Assembly (NCBI RefSeq): GCF_900091595.1
Contig: NZ_FMCW01000001.1
Location: 219,706 to 283,705 of the forward strand
Origin: Micromonospora haikouensis
GTDB taxonomy: Bacteria; Actinomycetota; Actinomycetes; Mycobacteriales; Micromonosporaceae
Reading direction: 5' to 3'
Length of the DNA: 64,000 bases
Below are positions 17,909 to 30,278 of this stretch, piece after piece. The notes below the pieces were generated by a model. That model was given only the letters and a program-made list of their open reading frames with translations. It had not been told where the DNA came from and did not search any database. Numbering within the stretch: position 1 is the first letter of the stretch; each line of letters begins with the position of its first letter. A program made the position numbers and the translations under genes.

Positions 17909-18170
17909 TGTTGATCAGCCCTCGGGTAGTCGACGAACTGCACTGCCACGCCAGGCCCACGCCGGTCGCCGCCACCGTGGTCACCGCCGCGAGCGTGGCC
18001 ACCGCCAACGACCTCGCCACCTGTCACCCAGGCGCGCGGCGAACCCTCCGCCGCACGAGCAGAGTCCTGAATCAGCCCCTGCCGTCACGATCCGTCGGGC
18101 GCGCTCCAGGGCGCTCGGCGAATCGAGTTGGGCGCGGAGCCCGAGCATGCGCAACGCCGTGATGAGCGGC
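17905..18170 (-). pseudogene. Probable frameshifted small membrane protein gene
   Basis: On the minus strand one frame reads ARRIVTAGADSGLCSCGGGF then stops in low-complexity Arg/Trp; another frame beginning near 18003 reads ARSLAVATLAAVTTVAATGV and onward as a clear membrane segment. Adding one base near 18015 would join them (LGDR-V-ARSLAV). This suggests a small Cys-containing single-pass protein broken by a 1-bp deletion, or a sequencing error. I do not recognise the family and cannot fix the start. Confidence 0.35.
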
Positions 18171-18234
18171 AATGCCGCCGCGACCGTCGTCGTCGAGGCC
18201 GGCCAGCGGCCGGACGGTCGCTTCCACAAGTGTG

Positions 18235-18281
18235 GATCGTGGACAGTTGCCGTTCGCTGCGTGCGGGAACTGTCCACGATC
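18235..18281. repeat. Long inverted repeat with 14-bp arms
   Basis: GATCGTGGACAGTT (18235-18248) and its perfect complement (18268-18281) flank a 19-nt loop containing GTTCGCTGCG. A nearly identical decamer, GTTCGGTGCG, is in the loop of the inverted repeat at 50631-50692, whose arms are different. No gene lies here. Confidence 0.7.
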
Positions 18282-18342
18282 GGCCACGGCCGACGTGCCG
18301 CAGGCACCCGGGCCTGGCCGGGCGGGGAACGCCGGGTGGTGA

Positions 18343-18389
18343 GAAGGGGCCCCTTCTATACGCCAGGCGTTAACAAGGGGCCCTTCCTT
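18343..18389 (-). repeat. Stop-codon-anchored palindromic repeat, copy B
   Basis: On the minus strand it starts at the base after the ilvD TAG (AAGGAAGGGCCCCTTG, then TTAACGCC, then TATAGAAGGGGCCCCTTC). Orientation relative to the upstream gene is the same as in the other copies. Confidence 0.85.
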
Positions 18390-20237
18390 CTACTCCGGGA
18401 CGCGGCGGTAGGCGCCGTCGCTGGCCGACGTGGCCATCGACGCGTACGCGCGCAGCGCCGCCGACACCGGGCGCTGCCGGTCGGTCGGCGTGTACGGCTT
18501 GGGGCGCTTCTCCTGTGCGATGCGCCGCGCCTCCAGCACGTCGTCGGGCACGTTCAGCTCGATGGACCGGCCCGGGATGTCGATGACGATCTCGTCGCCG
18601 GGCTCGACCAGGGCGATCAGGCCGCCGGAGGCCGCCTCGGGGGAGACGTGCCCGATGGACAGCCCGGAGGTGCCGCCGGAGAACCGGCCGTCGGTGAGCA
18701 GCGCGCAGGAGCGGCCCAGCCCCCGCCCCTTGAGGAACGAGGTCGGGTAGAGCATCTCCTGCATGCCGGGGCCGCCCTTCGGGCCCTCGTAGCGGATCAC
18801 CACCACGTCGCCGGCGACGATCTCCTTGGCCAGGATCGCCGTGACGGCGTCGTCCTGCGACTCGTAGACCTTGGCCGGGCCGCGGAAGGTCAGGCACTCC
18901 TCGGGCACGCCGGCGGTCTTCACCACGCACCCGTCCGGGGCGAGGTTGCCGTGCAGGATGGCCAGCCCGCCGTCGGCGCTGTACGCGTGCTCGCGGTCCC
19001 GCACGCAGCCGCTGGCCGCGTCGGTGTCCAGCGTCGACCAGCGGTTGGTGGTGGAGAACGGCTCGGTGGTGCGCACCCCGCCGGGGGCGGCGTGGAACAG
19101 CTCGATCGCCTCCGGGGTGGCGGAGCCGCCGCGCACGTCCCAGTCGGCGAGCCACCGGGCGAGGGTGGGGGAGTGCACGGAGTGCACGTCGCGGTGCAGC
19201 AGCCCGGCGCGGTCCAGCTCGCCGAGGATGGCGGGGATGCCGCCGGCGCGGTGCACGTCCTCCATGTGGTAGTTCGGGGAGTTCGGCGCGACCTTGGCCA
19301 GGCAGGGCACCCGGCGGGAGACGGCGTCGATGTCGGCGACGGAGAAGTCCAGCTCGGCCTCTCTCGCGGCGGCGAGCAGGTGCAGGATCGTGTTGGTGGA
19401 CCCGCCCATGGCCACGTCGAGGGCGACGGCGTTCTCGAACGCGGCCCGGCTGGCGATCTGCCGGGGCAGAACGGAGGCGTCGTCGCCGTCGTACCACCGC
19501 TTGGCGATCTCCACGACGGTGCGCCCGGCCTCGACGAACAGCGACCGGCGGGCGGCGTGGGTGGCCAGCGTCGAGCCGTTGCCGGGCAGGGCCAGGCCGA
19601 TGGCCTCGGTGAGGCAGTTCATCGAGTTGGCGGTGAACATGCCGGAGCAGGAGCCGCACGTCGGGCAGGCGGACCGCTCGATCTCGCCGAGTTGGTCGTC
19701 GGTGACCGCCTCGTTGGACGAGGCGATCATCGCGTCGATCAGGTCGATCTTGGAGTGGACGATCCCCTCGATCGCCACCGTCTTGCCGGCCTCCATGGGG
19801 CCGCCGGAGACGAAGACGGTGGGGATGTCGAGCCGCAGCGCGGCCAGCAGCATGCCCGGCGTGATCTTGTCGCAGTTGGAGATGCAGACCAGGGCGTCGG
19901 CGCAGTGCGCGTTGACCATGTATTCGACGGCGTCGGCGATCAGCTCGCGGCTGGGCAGCGAGTAGAGCATGCCGCCGTGGCCCATGGCGATGCCGTCGTC
20001 CACGGCGATGGTGTTGAACTCGCGGCCTACCCCGCCGGCCTCCGCGACCGCGTCGGCGACGAGGCCGCCGAGGTCCTTGAGGTGTACGTGGCCGGGGACG
20101 AACTGGGTGAAACTGTTGGCGATGGCGACGATCGGCTTGCCGAAGTCGTCGTCGGTCATCCCGGTGGCCCGCCAGAGGGCCCGGGCGCCGGCCATCGTCC
20201 GACCGTGGGTGGAGGTCCTCGACCGCAGCTCAGGCAT
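18390..20237 (-). CDS. ilvD: Dihydroxy-acid dehydratase
   Basis: A 615-residue enzyme (EC 4.2.1.9) that dehydrates 2,3-dihydroxy-isovalerate and -3-methylvalerate to the 2-keto acids for valine and isoleucine. The protein is of the Escherichia coli type in length and sequence ([20 protein letters not shown] near the start, [16 protein letters not shown]). The cluster cysteines are visible at C122 (SNCDKITPG) and C191/C194/C197 ([12 protein letters not shown]). It starts at ATG 20237, with AAGACT 7 nt upstream on its strand and no Shine-Dalgarno. It is divergent from the GGDEF-EAL gene and stands apart from ilvBNC, but belongs to the same BCAA block. Confidence 0.95.
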   Translation of the reverse strand: MPELRSRTSTHGRTMAGARALWRATGMTDDDFGKPIVAIANSFTQFVPGHVHLKDLGGLVADAVAEAGGVGREFNTIAVDDGIAMGHGGMLYSLPSRELIADAVEYMVNAHCADALVCISNCDKITPGMLLAALRLDIPTVFVSGGPMEAGKTVAIEGIVHSKIDLIDAMIASSNEAVTDDQLGEIERSACPTCGSCSGMFTANSMNCLTEAIGLALPGNGSTLATHAARRSLFVEAGRTVVEIAKRWYDGDDASVLPRQIASRAAFENAVALDVAMGGSTNTILHLLAAAREAELDFSVADIDAVSRRVPCLAKVAPNSPNYHMEDVHRAGGIPAILGELDRAGLLHRDVHSVHSPTLARWLADWDVRGGSATPEAIELFHAAPGGVRTTEPFSTTNRWSTLDTDAASGCVRDREHAYSADGGLAILHGNLAPDGCVVKTAGVPEECLTFRGPAKVYESQDDAVTAILAKEIVAGDVVVIRYEGPKGGPGMQEMLYPTSFLKGRGLGRSCALLTDGRFSGGTSGLSIGHVSPEAASGGLIALVEPGDEIVIDIPGRSIELNVPDDVLEARRIAQEKRPKPYTPTDRQRPVSAALRAYASMATSASDGAYRRVPE

Positions 20238-20348
20238 GGGTACCAGTCTTGCACCGCCGGAGGGGCAACCGCCGGGGCGCGGCCCCGTGTCCCAACAGAT
20301 GCACACCCGGCCCCCCATGGGCAGCGGGCATCCGGCACAGTTGGGAGC
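20238..20348. promoter_or_regulatory. Divergent promoter region of ilvD and the GGDEF-EAL gene
   Basis: 111 bp. Minus strand: AAGACT (complement of 20245-20250) 7 nt before ilvD ATG. Plus strand: CACAGT (20336-20341) 7 nt before GTG 20349. I see no leader peptide or terminator, so ilvD does not appear to be attenuated like ilvB. Confidence 0.4.
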
Positions 20349-22796
20349 GTGCACTTCCCCCCGGGCATGATCGCCGTCGTGGTGCTGAGCGGCCTCGTCG
20401 CCGCCGGCGCGACCGCCCTGTTGGTCGTCTCCGCCCGGCGGGGCGGCCGCCGGTGCGGGCGGGCCGCCGGGCTGGTCGCCGTGGCGGGGGGCTTCGCGGT
20501 GGCCGGCCTCGCGGTCGGGCTGGCCGTGGCGCTGACCGGCGAACACCTGGCCCACCGGCAGGGGCAGCGCACCGGCTGGGCCACGCTGGTCTCCGCCGGG
20601 GTCGCGGCGAGCGCGCTCGCCTTCGGCGCGGGCCTGCTGCGGCTGCCCGGCGCGGGGGCGACCCGCGCGGCGACGGCCCGCCTCATCCTCGACAGCGTGA
20701 CGATGGCCACCGCGCTCTGGTTCGTGGGCTGGGTGCTCTTCTCCGAGCCGACCCGGCTGCTCGGCGCCGCCACCCCGATGGCCTGCGCGCCGATCCTGCT
20801 GGCCACCGTCAGCGTCGCGCTCACCGCCGGGCTCACCCTGATCGTGCTCCTGCGCGCCGCCCGGCCCCGCCGCCGGTTGGCCCTGCTCGGCACCGGGATC
20901 ACGGCGGTGACCTCCGGCGGGCTCGGCATCGCCGGCGGGCTCTGCCAGGCCGTGCCGGGCATGGTGCTGGCCGGCGCCGCGCTGCTGGCGGCGGGGCTGT
21001 TGACCGCCGCGCTGGTCGTGCGCCGGGCCGACCCGCCGGGGCAGCTCGACGTCGACCTGATCGGCTCCGACGGCGCGTACGCCTTCGTCCCGATGGGCGC
21101 GATGGCCGCCTCCGCGATGTACCACCTGATCCAGGGCGGCCGGTTCGACGCGCTGGGCATCGTCGCCGGCAGCCTGGAGGGCTTCGCCCTGGTGGCCCGG
21201 CAATACCTGGCCCTGCACGACGTGCGCCGCTACGCGGGCCGGCTTGCCGAGCGGGAGGCGCACTTCCGCGAGCTGGCGCACACCGACCCGCTGACCGGCC
21301 TGGCCAACCGGCGGGGGCTGCTGCGCGCCCTGCACCAGGCCACCGGTTCCGGCGACCCGTGCGTGCTGCTCGGGCTGGACCTGGACGGCTTCAAGAACGT
21401 CAACGACATGCGCGGGCACGACGTGGGCGACGAGGTGCTGGCGGAGGTGGGCCGGCGGCTGCGCGGCAACCTGCGCCCCGACGACCTGGCCGCCCGGCTC
21501 GGCGGGGACGAGTTCGCGGTGCTCGTGCCGGGCCGCCCGGTCGAGGCGGGGCGGATCGCCGAGCGGCTGCTGGGGGTGCTCGGCGACCCGTACGACCAGC
21601 CGGGCGGGCCGGTCTTCCTGTCGGTGAGCATCGGGGTGGCCGGGCTGCCCGACGAGCCGGACACGGAGCTGCTGCTGCGCCACGCCGACCTGGCCCTGCG
21701 CTATGCCAAGCAACGCGGCAAGAACCGGATCGAGCACTACGACGGCGCGTACGACAAGCTGCTGCGCCGCCGCACGACGCTGGAGCACGAGCTGCGTGGG
21801 GCGATCGAGCGCGACGAGCTGCGGCTGGTCTTCCAGCCGGTGGCGTCGCTGCCGTCGGTGCGCCCGGTGGGGGCGGAGGCGCTGCTGCGCTGGCACCACC
21901 CGGAGCTGGGCCACGTGCGCCCGGACGAGTTCATCCCGCTGGCCGAGGAGTGCGGGATGATCGCCAAGCTCGGCGCGTGGGTGCTGCACCAGGCGTGCTA
22001 CCAGCTCTCCCGTTGGCTGGCCGACGGGCACGACGTCTGGGTGTCGGTGAACGTCTCGCCCCGGGAGCTGCACGCCCCGGAGTACGTGGTCCAGGTCGCC
22101 GACGCGCTGCGCGCCCACCACGTGCCGCCGCAGCGGCTGGTGCTGGAGGTCACCGAGCACGCCGTCGCCACCGACCTCGACGAGCTGATCCGGCGGCTGA
22201 CCGCGCTGCGGCGCACCGGCGTCCGGATCGCCCTCGACGACTTCGGCGCGGGATATTCGTCACTCGGCCAGCTGCGCCGGCTGCCGATCGACATCCTCAA
22301 GATCGATCACGGGCTGGTGGCCGAGCACGAGCCGGTCCGTCCGGCCGGCGCGGACGGGCCGCCCTTCGCCCCGATGGTGGACATCGTGATGCGCCTGGGG
22401 CACCAGCTCGGGCTGGAGGTGATCGCCGAGGGGGTGACCAATCCCACCGAGTTGGCCGCCGTGGTCGCCGCCGGCTGCCGGTTCGGCCAGGGCGCGCTCT
22501 TCGGTTGGGGGGTGCCGGCCGAGCACCTGGAGGCGATGCTGGAGGCCGCGACGTCGCCCGGGGCCCGCCGGTCCCCGGCCCCGGTGTCGGCACCGGCGGC
22601 CCCGCCGGCCCCGGTGCGGCCGGCGCGCCTGCCCGCGCAGCGCGCCGACTGGGACGGGCCCGCCCCGCGGGCCGACTGGGACGGGTCCGCGCAGCTCGCG
22701 GGGGGTGCGGGCGGCGCGTCGGGGCAGGACGCGCCGACGTCCGTTAACCAAAATGTGGGATCAGTTGACTCATCGCGTGAGATGCGGCAGGCTTGA
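20349..22796 (+). CDS. Membrane GGDEF-EAL protein with intact catalytic motifs
   Basis: An 815-residue c-di-GMP enzyme. Residues about 1-300 are multi-pass membrane, 305-465 GGDEF, 480-745 EAL, and a Pro/Ala-rich tail follows. GGDEF is canonical (residues 385-389) with an inhibitory RxxD site (RPDD, 376-379). EAL is canonical: EALLRW (E510), VNVS, LEVTE, ALDDFG, LKID and AEGV are all present, so both synthesis and hydrolysis are possible. There is no PAS domain, unlike the paralogue at 3634-6285. GTG 20349 is preferred over ATG 20367, which lacks a suitably placed Shine-Dalgarno. The ilvB promoter overlaps its 3' end. Confidence 0.87.
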   Translation: MHFPPGMIAVVVLSGLVAAGATALLVVSARRGGRRCGRAAGLVAVAGGFAVAGLAVGLAVALTGEHLAHRQGQRTGWATLVSAGVAASALAFGAGLLRLPGAGATRAATARLILDSVTMATALWFVGWVLFSEPTRLLGAATPMACAPILLATVSVALTAGLTLIVLLRAARPRRRLALLGTGITAVTSGGLGIAGGLCQAVPGMVLAGAALLAAGLLTAALVVRRADPPGQLDVDLIGSDGAYAFVPMGAMAASAMYHLIQGGRFDALGIVAGSLEGFALVARQYLALHDVRRYAGRLAEREAHFRELAHTDPLTGLANRRGLLRALHQATGSGDPCVLLGLDLDGFKNVNDMRGHDVGDEVLAEVGRRLRGNLRPDDLAARLGGDEFAVLVPGRPVEAGRIAERLLGVLGDPYDQPGGPVFLSVSIGVAGLPDEPDTELLLRHADLALRYAKQRGKNRIEHYDGAYDKLLRRRTTLEHELRGAIERDELRLVFQPVASLPSVRPVGAEALLRWHHPELGHVRPDEFIPLAEECGMIAKLGAWVLHQACYQLSRWLADGHDVWVSVNVSPRELHAPEYVVQVADALRAHHVPPQRLVLEVTEHAVATDLDELIRRLTALRRTGVRIALDDFGAGYSSLGQLRRLPIDILKIDHGLVAEHEPVRPAGADGPPFAPMVDIVMRLGHQLGLEVIAEGVTNPTELAAVVAAGCRFGQGALFGWGVPAEHLEAMLEAATSPGARRSPAPVSAPAAPPAPVRPARLPAQRADWDGPAPRADWDGSAQLAGGAGGASGQDAPTSVNQNVGSVDSSREMRQA
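22765..22793 (+). promoter_or_regulatory. ilvB operon promoter
   Basis: TTGACT (22765-22770), 17-bp spacer, CAGGCT (22788-22793). Expected start is about 22800, at the ATG of the leader peptide. The promoter lies inside the last codons of the upstream gene. Confidence 0.6.
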
Positions 22797-22800
22797 CCGC

Positions 22801-22836
22801 ATGTCGTCGAACCGGTCTCCGCGAGTACTTACCTGA
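22801..22836 (+). CDS. ilvB leader peptide (11 residues)
   Basis: ATG to TGA encodes MSSNRSPRVLT. The Val-Leu pair just before the end uses GTA and CTT, both rare in this GC-rich sequence, as expected for codons at which a ribosome should stall when branched-chain aminoacyl-tRNA is scarce. The message probably begins at or next to the ATG (leaderless). Two hairpins, the second with a T tract, follow immediately. Only two BCAA codons are present, so the case is weaker than for the cimA leader. Confidence 0.6.
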   Translation: MSSNRSPRVLT

Positions 22837-22863
22837 GCGCACTCTCCGTCGTCGAGAGTGCGC
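22837..22863 (+). promoter_or_regulatory. ilvB leader hairpin 1
   Basis: Perfect 10-bp stem GCGCACTCTC / GAGAGTGCGC with a 7-nt loop, starting right after the leader stop codon. A stalled ribosome on GTA-CTT would cover its 5' strand. Confidence 0.7.
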
Positions 22864-22864
22864 T

Positions 22865-22900
22865 GGCCCCGTGCATGTCTGCACGAGGGCCGTTTTTATT
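22865..22900 (+). terminator. ilvB attenuator terminator
   Basis: Stem GGCCCCGTGCA (22865-22875) pairs with TGCACG-A-GGGCC (22880-22891) with one bulge, followed by GTTTTTATT. T-tract terminators are rare in this window, so it stands out as an attenuator. Confidence 0.8.
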
Positions 22901-22989
22901 GCCATCGGACCCATCGCATCGGTGCGGGCACCCGCCCGCGTCGCACGCTTGCAGAGCACCAGCCACTCCAGCCGAAGGCCTGAACCGCA

Positions 22990-26470
<3,481 letters not shown>

Positions 26471-26486
26471 GCACTGCCCGCACCGC

Positions 26487-26528
26487 GGCGACCCGCCCGA
26501 CGCTCTCCCCGGCGTCGGGCGGGTCGCC
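26487..26528 (+). terminator. Terminator of the ilvBNC operon
   Basis: Perfect 17-bp stem (26487-26503 with 26512-26528), 8-nt loop, no T tract. Confidence 0.8.
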
Positions 26529-26620
26529 GTGTCATTTCACCCAGCCTTAACACCCTTGACATGTCGGGTTTGTGAGGGCACTCACCCCAGCGTCCGGGGC
26601 ACGCCGGGCGGCCCGCGCCC

Positions 26621-26626
26621 TACGAT
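26621..26626 (+). promoter_or_regulatory. Possible -10 box of serA
   Basis: TACGAT lies about 110 bp before ATG 26737, giving a ~100-nt untranslated leader. No good -35 is visible and no leader peptide with serine codons was found. Confidence 0.3.
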
Positions 26627-26736
26627 CGCGGGTAGGTGCGTAGCCGGCACCTGACGGCCATGGCACGAACCAGCGCAGGGCGCAGCGCGGCGCCCCGTCG
26701 CCCCGGCCGACCGCCATACGACCTCTACGAGGACCG

Positions 26737-28335
26737 ATGAATCCTGTCGTACTGATCGCCGAAGAACTCGCCCCCGCCGCCATCGAGGTGCTCGCCCACG
26801 ACTTCGACGTCCGTCACGTCGACGGCACCGACCGCCCGGCCCTGCTCTCCGCGCTCTCCGAGGCCGACGCGGTGATCGTGCGCAGCGCCACGCAGATCGA
26901 CGCCGAGGCGATCGCCGCCGCCCCGCGGCTGAAGGTGGTCGCCCGGGCCGGTGTGGGCCTGGACAACGTCGAGGTGCCGGCCGCCACCGCGCGGGGCGTC
27001 ATGGTCGTCAACGCCCCCACCTCCAACATCGTCTCCGCCGCCGAGCAGGCCGTCGCGCTGCTGCTCGCCGTGGCCCGCAACACCGCCAGCGCCAGCGCCG
27101 CGCTCAAGGCCGGCGAGTGGAAGCGGTCCAAGTACACCGGCGTCGAGGTGCAGGGCAAGACCGTCGGCGTCGTCGGCCTCGGCCGCATCGGGGTGCTCTT
27201 CGCGTCCCGGATGGCCGCCTTCGGCACCCGGCTGATCGCGTACGACCCCTACATCCAGCCGGCCCGCGCCGCCCAGCTCGGCGTGCGCCTGGTCGGGCTG
27301 GAGGAGCTGCTGCGGGAGAGCGACTTCATCTCGATCCACCTGCCGAAGACCCCGGAGACCGTGGGCCTGATCGGCGAGAAGGAGCTGGCGATCGTCAAGC
27401 CGGGCGTGCGGATCGTCAACGCCGCCCGGGGCGGGCTGGTCGACGAGCAGGCCCTGGCCGACGCGATCGCCGAGGGCCGCGTCGGCGGCGCGGGCGTCGA
27501 CGTGTACGCCAAGGAGCCGTGCACCTCCTCGCCGCTGTTCGCCTTCGACAACGTGGTGGCCACCCCGCACCTGGGCGCGTCCACCGCCGAGGCGCAGGAC
27601 AAGGCCGGCCTCGCCGTGGCCAAGAGCGTGAAGCTGGCCCTGCAGGGCGAGTTCGTGCCGGACGCGGTCAACGTCCAGGCCGGCGGCGTCGTCGCCGAGG
27701 ACATCCGCCCGCTGCTGCCGCTGGCCGAGAAGCTGGGCCGCGCGTTCACCGCCGTGGCCGGCGGGGTGGCCGCCAGCGTCACCGTCGAGGTGCGCGGCGC
27801 GGCCGTCGCCCACGACGTGTCGGTGCTCAAGCTCGCCGCGACCAAGGGGCTGTTCAGCTCGGTGGTCGAGGAGCAGGTCACCTACGTCAACGCGCCGCAC
27901 CTGGCCGCCGAGCGGGGCGTCGAGGTCAACCTGGCCAGCCAGGCCGAGACGACCGACCACCCGACCCTGGTGACGGTCCGCGGCGCGCTGCCCGACGGCC
28001 GCACCGTCAGCGTCTCCGGCACGGTCGCCGCGGCGGGCGCCCGCGACGTGCTGAAGCTGACCGAGGTGGACGGCTTCGACGTGGAGATCGGCGCGGAGGG
28101 CATCCTGCTCTTCCTGCGCTACGTGGACCGCCCGGGCGTGGTCGGCACCGTCGGCACGCTGCTCGGCGAGGCCGGCATCAACATCGCTGCCATGCAGGTG
28201 GCCCGCCGGGAGGCCGGCGGCGAGACCCTGATGACCCTCACGGTCGACCAGGCCCTCGGCGCCGACCTGCTCACCTCGGCGGCCGACTCGATCGGCGCGA
28301 CCTCGGCCAGCGCCGCCGACCTGCGCGACGAGTAG
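26737..28335 (+). CDS. serA: D-3-phosphoglycerate dehydrogenase
   Basis: A 532-residue type I (long) enzyme (EC 1.1.1.95), first step of serine synthesis. The NAD-binding GLGRIG motif is near residue 150; catalytic Arg (NAARGGLVDE), Glu (DVYAKEP) and His (TPHLGAST) are present. The C-terminal third contains the intervening ASB domain and a terminal ACT domain (DRPGVVGTVGTLLGEAGINI), which mediate substrate and serine feedback in mycobacterial homologues. Its position beside ilvBNC is common in actinobacteria. Two hairpins follow the stop codon. Confidence 0.95.
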   Translation: MNPVVLIAEELAPAAIEVLAHDFDVRHVDGTDRPALLSALSEADAVIVRSATQIDAEAIAAAPRLKVVARAGVGLDNVEVPAATARGVMVVNAPTSNIVSAAEQAVALLLAVARNTASASAALKAGEWKRSKYTGVEVQGKTVGVVGLGRIGVLFASRMAAFGTRLIAYDPYIQPARAAQLGVRLVGLEELLRESDFISIHLPKTPETVGLIGEKELAIVKPGVRIVNAARGGLVDEQALADAIAEGRVGGAGVDVYAKEPCTSSPLFAFDNVVATPHLGASTAEAQDKAGLAVAKSVKLALQGEFVPDAVNVQAGGVVAEDIRPLLPLAEKLGRAFTAVAGGVAASVTVEVRGAAVAHDVSVLKLAATKGLFSSVVEEQVTYVNAPHLAAERGVEVNLASQAETTDHPTLVTVRGALPDGRTVSVSGTVAAAGARDVLKLTEVDGFDVEIGAEGILLFLRYVDRPGVVGTVGTLLGEAGINIAAMQVARREAGGETLMTLTVDQALGADLLTSAADSIGATSASAADLRDE

Positions 28336-28347
28336 TATCCGTCCATC

Positions 28348-28413
28348 GTGGACCGTCGCGCACGGTCCACCTGGGACGACCGCGGGGCCCGGCCGAATCG
28401 GCCGGGCCCCGCG
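28348..28413 (+). terminator. Double hairpin terminator after serA
   Basis: Hairpin 1: GTGGACCG / CGGTCCAC (28348-28370). Hairpin 2: 16-bp perfect stem (28381-28396 with 28398-28413). The second is likely bidirectional, since the convergent gene ends at 28471. Confidence 0.75.
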
Positions 28414-28470
28414 TCGTGTCGTACCGCGTCGGATCAGATCGTGTCGGGTCGGTTCAGCGGACGGGCCGGT

Positions 28471-28827
28471 TCAGCGCCGGGTGCGCGCGGGCGGCGGATA
28501 GACCGAACCGTCCTGGTAGTCGAAGAGCATCAGGTCGTACTCGCCGGCCAGCCGCTCGATGTCGAGCAGCACCTGGTCCTCGCAGGCGGGGTTGAGGTTC
28601 ATCTCGATGTGGTCGTTCGCCGCGTGCAGCGGCGCGACCTCCCACGGGGTACCCGGGCCGGCCGGCCGGTCGGGATACCTGGCCGTGATCGCCCGGTAGA
28701 AGGCGACGACCCGCGGGTCCGGGTAACGTTCGCCGTGCTGCCCCTGCCGGCACCGTTGCACCGCTGCCCGCACGTCCGCGGGCGTGGCCCCGTCCGGGAG
28801 GGCCCACACGCTCAGATCGAAACTCAC
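28471..28827 (-). CDS. Small conserved-looking protein of unknown function
   Basis: A 118-residue soluble protein starting VSFDLSVWALPDGATPADV, acidic, with a C-terminal DLMLFDYQDGSVYPPP. I do not recognise a domain with confidence; the SFDLxVW start is seen in several small uncharacterised bacterial proteins. GTG 28827 is chosen because homology-like sequence begins there; CACGCT is 7 nt upstream. It converges on serA and is not obviously part of an operon. Confidence 0.6.
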   Translation of the reverse strand: MSFDLSVWALPDGATPADVRAAVQRCRQGQHGERYPDPRVVAFYRAITARYPDRPAGPGTPWEVAPLHAANDHIEMNLNPACEDQVLLDIERLAGEYDLMLFDYQDGSVYPPPARTRR

Positions 28828-29175
28828 GGCGGACAGCGTGCCATCTTGTGGCCGGGAAGTCACCGCGACCCCACCGCAGGTCAACCGCGAATCTTCCGAC
28901 CGTCCCCCGGAGACGGTCCGCTGTGGAGACTCTTGCGTCGAGTTGCGTCGATTCGCTAGCGTACTCGTGCGGTCACTGGCTGAGTTCGGTCGTCGGCCCG
29001 TCTTCGGGTGGCGTGGTCTGACCTCGGGCCCGGCCGGTCCCGCACCCCTCGATTGCGCGAGCCACGCGCACTCGTCGCTGATCGGCCCCCACGGTCGTTG
29101 CCGAGACCGTGGGGGCCGATCGCCGACCACCCGGCGGCCGGGATGCGAAGGCCGGCCGGTGCGGATGGCGTGCGC
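28828..29175. other. Gene-free 348-bp region
   Basis: Contains the promoter side of the preceding minus-strand gene, an AT-richer stretch around 28925-28975 (TTGCGTCGAGTTGCGTCG direct repetition) and the hairpin at 29080-29121. I see no credible reading frame. Confidence 0.4.
29080..29121. terminator. Perfect 17-bp hairpin, probable terminator
   Basis: GATCGGCCCCCACGGTC (29080-29096) and its exact complement (29105-29121) with an 8-nt loop. It lies 55 bp beyond the stop codon of the minus-strand apbE-like gene. Confidence 0.65.
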
Positions 29176-30051
29176 TCAGCGTCGGCGGTGGGCGAACAGC
29201 GCCCGGTAGTCCGATCCGTTGCGGAACCAGGCCAGCCCCGCGGGGCCGGCGGCGTAGAGCGCGGTGGCGTAGGCGTCGGCCACCGCCAGGTCCGGGCCGA
29301 TCACGGTGGCCGCGTCGAGCTGGTCGGCCGGCTCCCCGGTGTGCGGGTCGACCACGTGGCCCCGCCGGCCGGTCACCCCGGAGGTCCCCACCGCACCGGC
29401 CGTCATCTCCAGCGCCAGCGGGGCGCGCCGGGGGTCGGTCGGGTGGTGCACCGCCACCCGCCACGGGCCGCCGTGCGGGGCGTGGCCGCGCACGACGAGG
29501 TCGGCGCCGGTGAGCACGGCGTAGTCGTGGATGCCGGCGGCGCGCAGCCGGGCCGCGGCCCGCTCCACCGCCCAGCCGCCGAGCAGGCCGCCCGGGTCGA
29601 AGCCGCCGGGCACCGCCCACGCGTCGAACCAGCCGTCGGTGGCCGCCCGCATCGCGGCGCACCGGTCGACCAGGTCGGCCAGCGGCGCGTACGACTCGGG
29701 GCTGATCTCTCCCCGGCGCAGCCGGGAGACCAGGCTGTCGGGGCGGGTCGGGCCGTAGGTGAGGTCGACGGCGCGCAGTTCGGCGACGGCGTCGGCCAGC
29801 GCCGCGCCGACCCCGCGCCGGCCCAGCCAGCTCGGGGCGTTGAGCAGCAGCGAGTATTCGGCGGTGCCGGTCCGGACGGTGTGCTGCACGGCGATCCGGT
29901 CGACGGCGGCGCCGCCGGCGGCGTCGAGGCGGTGGCTGCGGGTGCCCAGCCGCAGGTCGGGGCGGCGGCTGGCGAAGGCGGTCTGGTCGACCCAGCGGGT
30001 GCGCGGCTGCTGGTCGACCCAGCGCTGCCGGGGTTGCTCGTCGATGCGCAT
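29176..30051 (-). CDS. FAD:protein FMN transferase (ApbE family)
   Basis: A 291-residue ApbE-like protein. Characterised members attach FMN covalently to Thr/Ser of target proteins using FAD and Mg. Motifs: DGWFDAW followed by GGFDPGGLLGGWAVERA (nucleotide-binding), VGTSGVTGRRGHVVDPHTG (metal region) and VADAYATALY. The first 20 residues carry a near-duplication, RWVDQQPR-TRWVDQ. No signal peptide or lipobox is visible, so it seems cytosolic, and no target protein or electron-transfer partner is nearby. Start ATG 30051 is the first Met after unstructured sequence; longer GTG starts are possible. Confidence 0.75.
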   Translation of the reverse strand: MRIDEQPRQRWVDQQPRTRWVDQTAFASRRPDLRLGTRSHRLDAAGGAAVDRIAVQHTVRTGTAEYSLLLNAPSWLGRRGVGAALADAVAELRAVDLTYGPTRPDSLVSRLRRGEISPESYAPLADLVDRCAAMRAATDGWFDAWAVPGGFDPGGLLGGWAVERAAARLRAAGIHDYAVLTGADLVVRGHAPHGGPWRVAVHHPTDPRRAPLALEMTAGAVGTSGVTGRRGHVVDPHTGEPADQLDAATVIGPDLAVADAYATALYAAGPAGLAWFRNGSDYRALFAHRRR

Positions 30052-30238
30052 CGCTGCCGCTCCATTCGCTGACGGCGCCGCAGCACCGCGGCGACCACCC
30101 GTCCGGGCCCCCGTGACCCGTTCGCCACCGACCCTACGCAGGGAAGTTGACCGCACCATGAATCCCACCTGGGAGCCTGCTGTGCATTCCGCTTTCCCGA
30201 ATTGTGGAAGGCTCGTACCGGGAGGCGGGACGGGGCCG

Positions 30239-30244
30239 TACCGT
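30239..30244 (+). promoter_or_regulatory. Likely -10 box of leuB
   Basis: TACCGT lies 34 bp before the leuB GTG, leaving room for a short untranslated leader with the Shine-Dalgarno GAGGGAG. No terminator or BCAA-rich peptide is seen here. Confidence 0.4.
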
Positions 30245-30278
30245 TGGGCGAAGACGACGAGGCGAGGGAGCTGAGGAC

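Noticed and set aside
20238..20348. Possible attenuator or leader peptide before ilvD
   Set aside because: The 111-bp divergent region has no BCAA-rich frame or terminator; the start looks leaderless.
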